Source of the DNA: a virus | DNA: 34,072 nucleotides | IMG/VR virus record: IMGVR_UViG_3300023301_000048 | Location: 1-34,072 of that record | Strand: one strand, 5' to 3' | Shown here: positions 6,495 to 14,198 of the stretch, piece after piece | Layout: every line of letters begins with the position of its first letter | Position numbering within the stretch: position 1 is the stretch's first letter | The notes under the pieces: generated by a model | Seen by the model: the letters and a program-made list of their open reading frames with translations, nothing else | The model's database searches: none | Told to the model about the DNA's origin: nothing | Program-made: the position numbers and the translations under genes

Positions 6495-8164
6495 TTACCC
6501 TTCGCCCCTACCAAACTCAAATGGTCGAGGCGTTCGCCAAGGCGCTCGCCCGCTTCGAGCGCGTAATAGGCGTGGCACCTACGGCCTCGGGCAAGAGCAT
6601 CATCATAGCTGGCATCGCCAAGCGTTACCTCGATAAGAACCCAGACCATCGCGTTTTAATTCTGACGCATATGGGAGAATTGTTACTTCAGAACGAGTCA
6701 AAGCTTCGTGGGCTGGGCATCAAGAGCACTGGCGTTTACTGCGCAGGTATGGGGCGCAAGGAAACGACGAGGCAAGTGACGCTCGCCTCTCGCGATAGTC
6801 TCGGGCGCAACCCGAGCGCTTGCGGCCATTTTCAGCTCGTTATTGTCGACGAGGCCCACCTTGTAGGCGAAGAGGACGCGACGCTCTATCAGCGGATCTT
6901 CGTGTGCATCCAGCCCCGCTTCATCGTTGGCCTCACGGGAACGCCCTGGCGAGCCGACAATGGCCTCGTTTACGGCAAGGGCAAATTCTGGCAGGCGTGC
7001 GCCGACCGCATCGAAATGGAGGCCATCAGAGACGCGGGTTACCTCGCGCCTTACGTGCTCCCTCCCATCACTCGGACGCTCATTGACACGTCGAGCGTTA
7101 AGGTCACAGCGGGAGAGTTCAACAGCAAACAGCTAACGATCGTGTCCTCCGCAGAGACAGTAGTGCGCGCGTGCGTCTCCGAATGGTGGATGCAAGCGCA
7201 AGATAGGCGCTCTACGCTCTTCTTTTGTTGCTCGAGAGCGCATGCGGAAGTCGTCGTGCGCGTCCTTGCTGAGTACACGCACTCGATAGCGTACCTCGAC
7301 GGCACGACCGCCAAGGGCGAGCGAGAGCACCTCATGAACGCGGCGAAAGGCGGAGGCTACCGGGCTATCGTCAACGTTGGCGTGCTCACCACAGGCGTGG
7401 ATATCCCTGTGCTCGATTGCATCTGCTTCCTGCGGGCTACGCAGTCTGTGAGCTTGTACGTCCAGATGGCCGGGCGAGGCCTGCGCGTGTGCGAAGGGAA
7501 GACCGATTGCCTGATGCTCGACTTCGCGGGTAACTTCGAGCGATTCGGGCCTATCGAGCATCCCAGGCCGCCAAAGGGCAAAAGCAAGATCGACGTCTCG
7601 GATATCGAGGCAATGCTGGCAGCCGAGGGCGCCGACCTTCTCCCTGGCACGGCGCCCGTGAAGTCATGCCCAGCGTGCGACCATTCCATGCACGCAGCGG
7701 CGACGCGATGTGAAAACTGCGGGCATGTGTTTTTTAACCACGGCTCACAGACGATGACCTCTGCGGAGCTCGCGCAGGCAGGCATCTACCAGCTTATGAG
7801 CATCCACGGAGAGGAATCCGTTACCCGGAAAGGCGCGGCTTGCTTTATAGTTGAGTACCGGACAGAATGCGGGAAAGACTACAAAGAATGGCTGTTCCCC
7901 AAAACTCCGGGGTACCAAAAGTGGCTCGCAGAGCAAAAGATAGCTGTGCTAAGGCGGGGTGCGACGCACGTCCGGGTGCTATTGAAGGATGGAGAGACGT
8001 ACCCAAAGCTCCAGCCGCTGAAGCTGCAATCGTCCGTGCCGTTCTCTCTTATCTGTCTCACCTCGGAATCTTTGCCTGGCGACAAAACAATGTCGGCGTC
8101 TACGACGCGTCGCGAGGCACTTTCCGCAATGCCATGGGACTTAAAGGTGTCGCGGACGTCCTAG
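6491..8164 (+). CDS. DEAD/DEAH-box superfamily 2 helicase (Ssl2-like)
   Basis: A phage superfamily 2 helicase: RPYQTQMV (Q-motif-like, 5-12), motif I APTASGKS (29-36), DEAH (120-123), motif III LTGTP (148-152), and motif VI QMAGRGLR (325-332). A zinc ribbon with a CxxC-x10-CxxC pattern (residues 393-410) follows, then a C-terminal domain. It should unwind DNA using ATP during replication or recombination. Residues up to about 510 read like the family; the last 45 or so do not, because from about 8010 the other frame encodes the VRR-NUC nuclease. An in-phase C CCA AAG at 8002-8008 may allow a -1 shift into that nuclease. The start overlaps the preceding stop as ATGA. Confidence 0.88.
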   Translation: MITLRPYQTQMVEAFAKALARFERVIGVAPTASGKSIIIAGIAKRYLDKNPDHRVLILTHMGELLLQNESKLRGLGIKSTGVYCAGMGRKETTRQVTLASRDSLGRNPSACGHFQLVIVDEAHLVGEEDATLYQRIFVCIQPRFIVGLTGTPWRADNGLVYGKGKFWQACADRIEMEAIRDAGYLAPYVLPPITRTLIDTSSVKVTAGEFNSKQLTIVSSAETVVRACVSEWWMQAQDRRSTLFFCCSRAHAEVVVRVLAEYTHSIAYLDGTTAKGEREHLMNAAKGGGYRAIVNVGVLTTGVDIPVLDCICFLRATQSVSLYVQMAGRGLRVCEGKTDCLMLDFAGNFERFGPIEHPRPPKGKSKIDVSDIEAMLAAEGADLLPGTAPVKSCPACDHSMHAAATRCENCGHVFFNHGSQTMTSAELAQAGIYQLMSIHGEESVTRKGAACFIVEYRTECGKDYKEWLFPKTPGYQKWLAEQKIAVLRRGATHVRVLLKDGETYPKLQPLKLQSSVPFSLICLTSESLPGDKTMSASTTRREALSAMPWDLKVSRTS

Positions 8165-8367
8165 GCGTTCTGCCGGACGGGCGTTTCCTCGCCGTCGAAT
8201 GCAAAACAGCGACCGGTCGCATATCTCCGGAGCAAGACGCATTCATCCGCAACGTTAACTTGCGGGGCGGACTTGCTTTCGTCGCTCGTGGCCTCGAAGA
8301 TGTAAAGGTACACCTAGAGGCATACACGAATGACGTTGCGCGAAGCGTACCGAAGAATGCCTCTTGA
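7921..8367 (+). CDS. VRR-NUC domain endonuclease
   Basis: The domain spans AEAAIVRAVLSYL through GGLAFVARGLEDVKV and carries the VRR-NUC catalytic set: the Asp in GVADVLG, Glu and Lys in AVECKT, and Gln in SPEQDAF (D79, E93, K95, Q105 counting from GTG 7921). These small PD-(D/E)XK-type enzymes act as structure-specific or Holliday-junction nucleases in phages. Its start is poorly supported: GTG 7921 has only GGGG upstream, ATG 7888 and 7867 have none, and no start exists near the domain edge at 8008. About 240 nt overlap the helicase in another frame. Expression by a -1 frameshift from the helicase is an attractive alternative. Confidence 0.82.
   Translation: MARRAKDSCAKAGCDARPGAIEGWRDVPKAPAAEAAIVRAVLSYLSHLGIFAWRQNNVGVYDASRGTFRNAMGLKGVADVLGVLPDGRFLAVECKTATGRISPEQDAFIRNVNLRGGLAFVARGLEDVKVHLEAYTNDVARSVPKNAS
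7991..8008 (+). other. Candidate programmed -1 frameshift site
   Basis: C CCA AAG at 8002-8008 fits the X XXY YYZ slippery rule in the helicase frame (codons TAC CCA AAG, residues 504-506). A GGAG SD-like element (7991-7994) lies 7 nt upstream, as in dnaX-type frameshift signals. After a -1 slip the next codons read APAAEAAIVRAVL, the very start of the VRR-NUC domain, giving a predicted 625-residue helicase-nuclease. No strong downstream stem is evident. Confidence 0.5.
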
Positions 8368-8542
8368 CGAGCTATGGAAGATTACCAGCGTAGTTGAAGA
8401 TGCTGTAATCCGCTGGGAGATGCGCGTTATGGACGAGCCGATCCTGAGGGAGCGCATACGATACGGGTGCGAATGCATGGCGCTTGTGCAAGAAGTCGTG
8501 ACCGAAAGGCTGGCGCAGCTCAACGAAACGGATCTTCATTGA
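8330..8542 (+). CDS. Hypothetical protein (70 aa)
   Basis: The ATG at 8330 has GAGG 9 nt upstream and lies inside the end of the VRR-NUC gene. The protein is helical and charged (LDELWKITSVVEDAVIRWEMR, ILRERIRYGCECMALVQ). It ends in a TTGA overlap with the next gene. No domain is recognised; the charged helices could form a small dimer. Confidence 0.55.
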   Translation: MTLREAYRRMPLDELWKITSVVEDAVIRWEMRVMDEPILRERIRYGCECMALVQEVVTERLAQLNETDLH

Positions 8543-8874
8543 CGGATAAGCTCACACATTACGGCTACCGTATCGTATTCGGGCGTCCTCGGACCCCCGT
8601 GTTTCCTTTCCCTGATCCTCCTTACACATTTGCGTTCGTTTTAGAGTTTGCGGCAGGGATTGCGAGCGCGTGCCAAAAGGACTTCGAAGTCCACGAGGAC
8701 GGCTCATCCGACGCCAGGGCCAGGGGCGAGCGCATGGGGCAGCATCTCAAGCTCTACGCGCGCCGCTGGGAGTTGTCGGAGTCCGATTTCCGGTCTATTT
8801 CTATCGAATGGCATCGTAAAGACGGCGTAATAAAGAAGATGAGGTATTCTAGCATTGTCGAGAGAAACCAATGA
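8539..8874 (+). CDS. Hypothetical protein (111 aa), TTG start
   Basis: No ATG or GTG is available near the plausible N-terminus; TTG at 8539 overlaps the preceding stop (TTGA) and gives MTDKLTHYGYRIVFGRP. The chain has a Pro/Phe-rich segment (PVFPFPDPPYTF) and later charged helices with WHRKDGVIKKMRY. No family is recognised. Coupled translation is likely because the ribosome site is weak. Confidence 0.5.
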   Translation: MTDKLTHYGYRIVFGRPRTPVFPFPDPPYTFAFVLEFAAGIASACQKDFEVHEDGSSDARARGERMGQHLKLYARRWELSESDFRSISIEWHRKDGVIKKMRYSSIVERNQ

Positions 8875-9205
8875 CGAAATGGTGCGCCTGGCAGAGTGGT
8901 TTGGCGAAAGTACGCGCGTAATAAGCGTGGATACGGCTATACAAGCCAAGGACCGCTTTGACTTTGCCGAACGTAACAGACTCAAGGCGCGAGCTGCGCA
9001 CCTTCTCGCTGCGCAGCTCTTGGAGAATGACCTTGTTGCCACCACAGTGCTCCAAACGGACAAGGGCGACGTTATCCGACTCCAGGTTCAGTGTGTTAGG
9101 CCAGAAGTGTGGTGTGATTCGCATGACAAAGTGTTTTCTTCGCCCCCTCCCCCTTCCGTTAACGTGTCGGTGGCAGATACGTCAGGCATGCAGATGGGTG
9201 ATTAA
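8855..9205 (+). CDS. Hypothetical protein (116 aa)
   Basis: Two starts compete: TTG 8855, with GAGG 10 nt upstream and overlap with the previous gene, or ATG 8879. The N-terminal half is helical (FDFAERNRLKARAAHLLAAQLL) and the second half forms strands (LVATTVLQTDKGDVIRLQV) ending in a Pro-rich tail (SSPPPPSVNVSV). No recognised family; it belongs to the early operon. Confidence 0.5.
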   Translation: MSRETNDEMVRLAEWFGESTRVISVDTAIQAKDRFDFAERNRLKARAAHLLAAQLLENDLVATTVLQTDKGDVIRLQVQCVRPEVWCDSHDKVFSSPPPPSVNVSVADTSGMQMGD

Positions 9206-9487
9206 ATGCTTCCAGTAGCCATAGCTTCGATGGTCAATACGCTGCGCTCTGACGTCGACGACGTAACGGCGCGCATCCAGCACCAAATGACCGAGGCGGC
9301 ACGCCTTCGCGTCGCTGACGACAAGACGACCCATGAGATCCTCGACGAACTTAAGTCGAGGCTTTCGGCCCGCTTCCTGGATTGGTTCAAGACGGGCCAG
9401 TTCGCCGAGGCCGTAGCAGCCATGGGTCAAACGGTCCCAGAGGACAAAAAACCTTCAACCAACGTCCAGTTCCCTACCGGAACCTGA
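9206..9487 (+). CDS. Hypothetical helical protein (93 aa), last gene of early operon
   Basis: Starts immediately after the preceding stop (TAA-ATG). It is mostly helical (MVNTLRSDVDDVTARIQHQM, DELKSRLSARFLDWFKTG) with a disordered tail. Its 3' end overlaps by 14 nt the end of the reverse-strand gene at 9474-9830, marking the end of the early operon. Function unknown. Confidence 0.55.
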   Translation: MLPVAIASMVNTLRSDVDDVTARIQHQMTEAARLRVADDKTTHEILDELKSRLSARFLDWFKTGQFAEAVAAMGQTVPEDKKPSTNVQFPTGT

Positions 9488-9830
9488 AGCCGTCATCCAG
9501 GGCCGCAGTGAGCTTCTCGATACTTTGGCGCTTCTTGTTACCCTTGAGGGTGACGGCCCGGAAGCGAAAGACCTCACAGGCCGCTCCAAGCCGGATCTTC
9601 GCCTCGTCCGATTCCATCAACTCCACAAGCACTCCCGCAGCCTGCGCGAAGAGCTGATCAGCTCTGATCTCCGCGAAGGCATCGCGGGAATCTTTGTCCT
9701 TGTCCGCTAAAAGCACGTCTTTTTGGGACTCCGCAGGGAGGGCATCGTAGTTACCTCCCTCTGCCGCGAAGTCAAAAATCGTCTTCTGGGCAGACCCAGG
9801 CCCTTGTAAATACGTGTGTTGGTTAGTCAT
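9474..9830 (-). CDS. Lone reverse-strand protein at the early/late border (118 aa)
   Basis: Reads MTNQHTYLQGPGSAQ from ATG 9830 to a stop overlapping the early operon end. Its middle (LFAQAAGVLVELMES, then KIRLGAACEVFRFRA) resembles the helical repeat seen in many small DNA-packaging/HTH phage proteins, a weak resemblance only. No convincing ribosome site is visible and only 34 nt separate it from the capsid gene start on the other strand. The codon pattern is protein-like throughout. It is the only reverse gene between 3.5 and 33.9 kb, so it may be an inserted cargo (moron-like) gene or a border regulator. Confidence 0.55.
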   Translation of the reverse strand: MTNQHTYLQGPGSAQKTIFDFAAEGGNYDALPAESQKDVLLADKDKDSRDAFAEIRADQLFAQAAGVLVELMESDEAKIRLGAACEVFRFRAVTLKGNKKRQSIEKLTAALDDGFRFR

Positions 9831-9864
9831 GCTTAAAACATAACCACACACAAGGAGCCATGCA

Positions 9865-11148
9865 ATGGCAGGAGCAGTCGGATCGGATGTTGACTCTTAC
9901 GGCGGCGTCAAAGAGCTTTACGCAGATGACAAATATTACCAAGAGCGTACAGCGGCCAGCTTGTTTAAGTACGTGCGTAAAGCACGCGAAGGCGAAGTAG
10001 AATTTGACGGCAAGCGCTTCAACGTCTCCGTGCAGTTCCAGTATAACGAGGCTTTCGGCGCCCGTAACGATAACGAAGCCCTTCCTACGGCTGACTATCC
10101 AGCGGAAATCTTCTGCCAGTGGTCGCCTAAGCTTCACTACGCAACCATGGAAATGACTTGGTTCGCCGCGACCCGTGGACACAAAGACGGCCGCGTCGGT
10201 GGTCGTTACATGGACGATTACGTCAAGGGCACGCTGATTTCGATGAACGCGGGCCTCTCGCACGCTCTCTACAGCAACGGGCGCGGATTTATCGCCACGG
10301 TCGACACTGCCACAGCGGCGGCCCTGTCCTTCACCGTTGTTACCTCGACCCGCATCCGTCCTGGTATGCGCCTCGATTGGTACAACTCCGCCTTGACCGT
10401 CAAGCGCGGCGTGATCCAGATCGACTTCAAGGGTGTTGACCGCATCTCGAAAACGCCGTTCATCAAGGCCGCCTTCGGTACGGGCGCTGTCCCTGCCGGT
10501 GCAGTCGCTGGCGACGTGCTCGTCGTCATCGGCTCCCTCGACGCAGGCGAGCCTACCGATGGCCGCTTCCTCGCAGGCTTCAAGCGCATCACTGACAACT
10601 CTTCATCCTACGGCTCGCTGTCCCCTGCCGATTACGCTTGGTGGAGAGCAACCAACCAGAACGCTGGCGGCGGTAACATTACCGAAACGCTCATGCAGCA
10701 ACAGTACGACCTCATGTATGACATCACGGGCGACTACCCGAACAAGATCGTCATCCGGTCGAACCAGAAGCGCCTGTATCTGGCCAACTTCCTCAACCAG
10801 CGCCGCTTTGCGACCGCCTCGTTTGATACGGGCGCCGCAAGCCTCTCGTTCAACCCTTTGAAAATGGGCGAAGACGAGAAGAACGAGAAGCCGAGCGAAG
10901 CGCGCATGCTCGAAGACCGTGACGCGGATCTCGACGAGATCCTCTTCTGGAACGACGAAATGCTCTGCCTGGCCTCCGACCTCTACGACGGCCCTACCAT
11001 TGCTGACGAAGACGGCTCCGAGTTCCGCAAGCGCATCGGTTTCGATGCGGACCAGGGCTTCTACCGTGCATGGATGAACACCGTTTGTTACAAGCGCGCC
11101 GCAGTTGGCAAGATTAGCAACCTCGCAGTGGGCACGGCGAACATCTAA
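9865..11148 (+). CDS. Major capsid protein
   Basis: At 427 residues, with mixed strand/helix content, a Gly-rich N-terminal region, EVEFDGKRFNVSVQFQYN, WFAATRGHKDGRVGG and a long MQQQYDLMYDITGDYPNKI segment, it matches large HK97-fold-type phage capsid proteins that carry an inserted beta-rich domain (about 170-230). It has the best SD of the late region (AAGGAG, 7 nt upstream), as expected for the most abundant virion protein. No prohead protease is seen nearby. It begins the late region rather than following terminase and portal genes. Family assignment rests on context and composition more than on a signature motif. Confidence 0.75.
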   Translation: MAGAVGSDVDSYGGVKELYADDKYYQERTAASLFKYVRKAREGEVEFDGKRFNVSVQFQYNEAFGARNDNEALPTADYPAEIFCQWSPKLHYATMEMTWFAATRGHKDGRVGGRYMDDYVKGTLISMNAGLSHALYSNGRGFIATVDTATAAALSFTVVTSTRIRPGMRLDWYNSALTVKRGVIQIDFKGVDRISKTPFIKAAFGTGAVPAGAVAGDVLVVIGSLDAGEPTDGRFLAGFKRITDNSSSYGSLSPADYAWWRATNQNAGGGNITETLMQQQYDLMYDITGDYPNKIVIRSNQKRLYLANFLNQRRFATASFDTGAASLSFNPLKMGEDEKNEKPSEARMLEDRDADLDEILFWNDEMLCLASDLYDGPTIADEDGSEFRKRIGFDADQGFYRAWMNTVCYKRAAVGKISNLAVGTANI

Positions 11149-11161
11149 GGGAGCGCGGCAA

Positions 11162-11461
11162 GTGAATGACCCAATGGATAACGATCTTGTCGCCGCAGCC
11201 CGTCGCCGCATCCTTCGTGAGCTCGAAAAGGAACAGGGAGGCGCGTCCGTGGTTAACAACATCGGTGGCGGCCTCCCTGTTTCCTTGCGCGACCAGATGT
11301 CACAGGTAGCGCCATCGGGCTCGCCTGAGGACGACTACTACGTCGCCATTCGTCGCGAAGCGAACAAGAAGGGCGGTTGGGACAAGATGGTTCGGCGCTT
11401 CAAGGCTCAAAAGGGCGAGAAACCGCCAACGATGGAGGAGCTTTTCGGTGGCGATGCGTGA
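11162..11461 (+). CDS. Small charged late protein (99 aa), GTG start
   Basis: GTG 11162 has GGGAG 8 nt upstream and gives MNDPMDNDLVAAARRRIL. The chain is helical at both ends, with an Ala/Arg/Glu-rich N-terminus, a Gly-rich hinge (NNIGGGLP) and KMVRRFKAQKGEKPPTMEEL. It follows the capsid gene by 13 nt. A capsid accessory role is inferred from position only. Confidence 0.55.
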   Translation: MNDPMDNDLVAAARRRILRELEKEQGGASVVNNIGGGLPVSLRDQMSQVAPSGSPEDDYYVAIRREANKKGGWDKMVRRFKAQKGEKPPTMEELFGGDA

Positions 11462-11678
11462 GGCCATGCAAGAGGCGGAAACCAAGCTAAAGAAGCTCAC
11501 CAAAGAAGAATGGGTGCAGCTTCTTCAGCAAGATATCGACCCCCTCTGGCATGCGGGCGAAGGCGTCAGCGACACTGAAGAGATACCCAGGCCAGACGAC
11601 ATACGTAACAAATACCTCCGCGCGCGTATCGGGCGTGAGGGCGAATACCATCCAGGACCGAGGAGAAATGCACGATGA
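11448..11678 (+). CDS. Small charged late protein (76 aa)
   Basis: GTG 11448 has GGAG exactly 7 nt upstream; ATG 11454 is the alternative. It is a short coiled-coil-like acidic/basic protein (EAMQEAETKLKKLTKEEWVQLL) with a basic end. It overlaps both neighbours, the next as ATGA. Function unknown; probably a minor head or assembly protein from position. Confidence 0.55.
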   Translation: MAMREAMQEAETKLKKLTKEEWVQLLQQDIDPLWHAGEGVSDTEEIPRPDDIRNKYLRARIGREGEYHPGPRRNAR

Positions 11679-12019
11679 TGGCAAACTTGATCAAGGCACT
11701 AAACAGCTCCGGAGCGCAGGGCAAAGCGCTTGCGGCCAAGCTCGCGGAGAAGGCGTCGATGGTAGGCGGGCAATCCGTCGACCTCATGAAAGGGTTTGGA
11801 GCGGCAGGCAAGGGAGTGATGAAAACAGGTCGCCTTGGCATGCTTGAAAACGGCATGAAGACGATTCCCGGTAACCTGAAGCTTGATGCCCAGACGGCAG
11901 GGAATGCCATCAAGAATAACCCTTACGGCGCAGCAGCCGTCGGCACGGGCGCAGTCGCTGGCGGTGGGGGCCTTGCAGCTCTCCTCGCTTCCTTGGGTGA
12001 CGAAGACGAGGACGATTGA
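11675..12019 (+). CDS. Gly/Ala-rich late protein with hydrophobic C-terminal segment (114 aa)
   Basis: ATG 11675 has GAGGAG 9 nt upstream and overlaps the previous stop. The N-terminal part is amphipathic (ALAAKLAEKASMVG), followed by a small-residue hydrophobic stretch around residues 83-107 (AAAVGTGAVAGGGG, then LAALLASLG), and an acidic DEDEDD tail. Glycine-zipper segments like this can insert in membranes. It is the first of three such proteins in a row. A role as a minor virion or DNA-ejection protein is inference. Confidence 0.55.
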   Translation: MMANLIKALNSSGAQGKALAAKLAEKASMVGGQSVDLMKGFGAAGKGVMKTGRLGMLENGMKTIPGNLKLDAQTAGNAIKNNPYGAAAVGTGAVAGGGGLAALLASLGDEDEDD

Positions 12020-12021
12020 CC

Positions 12022-12588
12022 ATGGATGAGACGCTCAAAGACGAGCTCCTAAAACTGATCCTATCCGGGGCCGTCTCGGGCGGCATCCTCGGCGGCGGTG
12101 GGCGTCTCCTTTCTGGCGCGCGCTCAGTAGGTGCTCTCGCCAAAGGCGCGGGCCTGGGCGCGGCAGTGTCGGGAGGGCTCACAGGCCTCTCGGGCGCTAT
12201 TGGCCTTGGCGTCGGAGGCTCTCCGACCGAGGAAGAGGGCTCTGGCTACTCCAAGCGCCTCGGCGTCGGCGGTGCGATTGCCGGTGGACTCGCAGGCGCA
12301 GGCCTAGGCGCTCTGATGGGCTCCAAGGGCGGCCGCGCGGGCGCGCTCAGTCTTATGCAGAAGATGGGCGGCAGCGATATGGCGCGCGAGATCACTAAGG
12401 GCTCTTCAGTTCTGGGCCGAGGAATTGGCGCTCTCAAGAAGCCTGGTTACGCAGCGGCAGGGCTTGGACTTGGCGGCTCCGTGGTCGGCGCGTTTCAAGG
12501 CGCTGACGAGGGCATGCAGCTCGACTTTCTGCATAACTTGTCCAGAGAGCAGAAGGAAAAGGCGCTCAGGAAGCAGATGGGGTATTGA
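12022..12588 (+). CDS. Glycine-zipper late protein (189 aa)
   Basis: A highly Gly/Ala/Leu-rich protein with at least three small-xxx-small hydrophobic segments (SGAVSGGILGGGG, GLGAAVSGGLTG, GGAIAGGLAGAGLGAL) and one near the C-terminus (AAAGLGLGGSVVGA). Such glycine zippers are typical of membrane-penetrating phage ejection proteins and pore formers. The ATG at 12022 lies next to the previous stop; TTG 12016 is an alternative. The C-terminus is charged (LSREQKEKALRKQM). No family name can be given with confidence. Confidence 0.55.
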   Translation: MDETLKDELLKLILSGAVSGGILGGGGRLLSGARSVGALAKGAGLGAAVSGGLTGLSGAIGLGVGGSPTEEEGSGYSKRLGVGGAIAGGLAGAGLGALMGSKGGRAGALSLMQKMGGSDMAREITKGSSVLGRGIGALKKPGYAAAGLGLGGSVVGAFQGADEGMQLDFLHNLSREQKEKALRKQMGY

Positions 12589-12591
12589 GTC

Positions 12592-12792
12592 ATGAACGGA
12601 AAGATAACGATACATCCTCACGCGTTCCCGGAGCCTAAGGGCGCGCTTGCTAAGGTGCTTCGGCACTTGGGCAAGAACAAGTTACTCTATGCGGCTTTGG
12701 CGGCAGGATCGGCGGCGGCTTACGCGACCAAAGACATGAAGGCTACCCTTTCCGTAAGTGGTGAGGGCTTTGTGAAGAGGACGAAGGACTAA
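12592..12792 (+). CDS. Small basic protein with one hydrophobic segment (66 aa)
   Basis: The ATG 12592 follows GGGG by 9 nt. A basic N-terminal region (ALAKVLRHLGKNK) precedes one hydrophobic stretch (LLYAALAAGSAAAYA) and a short polar tail. This would fit a small membrane or virion-internal peptide; a holin-like role cannot be excluded, but the location within head genes argues for a structural or ejection role. Confidence 0.5.
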   Translation: MNGKITIHPHAFPEPKGALAKVLRHLGKNKLLYAALAAGSAAAYATKDMKATLSVSGEGFVKRTKD

Positions 12793-13277
12793 TGATTGAA
12801 TGGTTCCTCACGCCCAAAGACGACAACGAGAAGGCCATCGCCTACGCGATGAGGCTCTACGGCGCGAACAAGCTCGCGGATACCGTCACGGATCGCTTCC
12901 TGGACTCTGGGGACCGCGACCTAGACCGCAAGCTTAAGACGTTACAAGTGCGTTCCCTTGCTGGTCAGCAGGGCATTGATCCTGACAAATTCATGACCGA
13001 CGACGCTAACGAAATGAGCAAGACCGCGCAGGGCGCAATTAGTTACGGCGCGCAGAAAGCCAAGCCCAAAGCCTCTTTAGCTCACGCGATGACGGCTAGC
13101 CCGATGTTTGTGCCGCAAAAAGCACAGACTGTCTTTAAGGCAGCGCTCTCAGGATCAGGCAGTGAGTCGCCTGGTTTCTTTTTCAAGGAGGCCATGCGCG
13201 ATTTGAAAGCTTTGAGCGGCTCGGCTACCATGGCCGGTAGAGCCAAATCAATAGCCCGTTACGCTTCGTTCCTTTAA
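12792..13277 (+). CDS. Hypothetical late protein (161 aa)
   Basis: Starts in a TAATG overlap with the preceding gene. It is helical and charged (NEKAIAYAMRLYGANKLADTV, RDLDRKLKTL) with a Lys/Ala-rich middle and a hydrophobic basic C-terminus. It lies between the Gly-zipper genes and the scaffold candidate. No domain is recognised; a minor head component is likely from position. Confidence 0.55.
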   Translation: MIEWFLTPKDDNEKAIAYAMRLYGANKLADTVTDRFLDSGDRDLDRKLKTLQVRSLAGQQGIDPDKFMTDDANEMSKTAQGAISYGAQKAKPKASLAHAMTASPMFVPQKAQTVFKAALSGSGSESPGFFFKEAMRDLKALSGSATMAGRAKSIARYASFL

Positions 13278-13281
13278 TGGT

Positions 13282-13302
13282 CGGGGCGTGCCTATAGCCC
13301 CG
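13282..13302 (+). promoter_or_regulatory. RBS-adjacent hairpin before scaffold gene
   Basis: CGGGGC (13282-13287) pairs with GCCCCG (13297-13302), extendable by one T-G pair; the second arm runs into the SD CGGAG (13301-13305) of the scaffold candidate at 13311. It would partly hide the ribosome site. The same layout recurs at four other late gene starts. Confidence 0.45.
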
Positions 13303-13310
13303 GAGTAAAC

Positions 13311-14180
13311 ATGAGTTTTGCCCTTCCTTCTCCGTTTCTCAACTCTGACGGAGGAGGCGGAGGCGGTCCGGTCGCGTCTCCGTTTACCGGAGGCGGGCGC
13401 GGACACTCAGGGGGTGGAGACGATTCCGCCGACCTCCTTAAGCAGCTCAAAGCCGAAATCCAAGAAGCGAATTCCCGTGCCACGCAGGCCGACGAGCGCT
13501 CCCAGAGTCTTGCCGGAGTCCTTGGCGGCATCAAGACTGCGGTAACAGGCGGACAGCAAGGGCCCGATCCGGACTGGTATGACGAAGGCATCCTGCCCAT
13601 GCTCTTGGAGCTGGAAAAAGACGGCAAGAGCCATCCGATGACGGCCACGCTCGCCCGTGAGCTGAAGAAGAGCCAAGAGCAGCAGCGGCAGCTCGCGGAG
13701 CTCGTCAGGACACTCCAGGCCCGGACGGAAGAAATCCAGGACCCGAACACGCAAAACGACGAGCGCGCCTTCTCGACGATGGATGACTACATTGTCGATG
13801 AACTTACGAGTGTCTATGGCGAACCGAAGACCAACCTTCACCGTGCCGTTGCCGCCAATATCGCAGCCGATATTCAGGCCATCAAGACCAAGCTTCCGGG
13901 CAAGTGGGAAGAAATCAGGCGCGACCCAGGCAAGCTTCGGAAGATTGTCCAGCACCACATTACAGGCATCATCCCGCCTACCGCTCGTCAGGCCATTGCC
14001 AAGCAGGTCGACGACAACACGCCCGTAACGTTACAAACGCTTCACCAGGCTTGGGATGAGTTCCAGGGCATCAAACATACGCTAGACCCACAAACACGGG
14101 GCGAAATGGCCTCCGAGATTCGCAGGCAACTTCTGTCAGAGAAATTCATGCAGAACCGCCGATTGCCTGGGCGTAGATAA
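13311..14180 (+). CDS. Scaffolding-like protein (289 aa)
   Basis: It has a Gly-rich flexible N-terminus (residues 12-38), an acidic coiled coil (DLLKQLKAEIQEANSRAT), a further Glu/Gln-rich coil (LKKSQEQQRQLAELVRTLQ), and a basic C-terminus ending RRLPGRR. Highly helical charged proteins with a basic tail are typical phage head scaffolds, where the tail binds the capsid protein. It lies in the capsid-terminase gene group. Unlike most phages it follows rather than precedes the capsid gene. An internal head protein is the alternative. Confidence 0.55.
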   Translation: MSFALPSPFLNSDGGGGGGPVASPFTGGGRGHSGGGDDSADLLKQLKAEIQEANSRATQADERSQSLAGVLGGIKTAVTGGQQGPDPDWYDEGILPMLLELEKDGKSHPMTATLARELKKSQEQQRQLAELVRTLQARTEEIQDPNTQNDERAFSTMDDYIVDELTSVYGEPKTNLHRAVAANIAADIQAIKTKLPGKWEEIRRDPGKLRKIVQHHITGIIPPTARQAIAKQVDDNTPVTLQTLHQAWDEFQGIKHTLDPQTRGEMASEIRRQLLSEKFMQNRRLPGRR

Positions 14181-14198
14181 GCGCGTAGCGTGAGGGCG

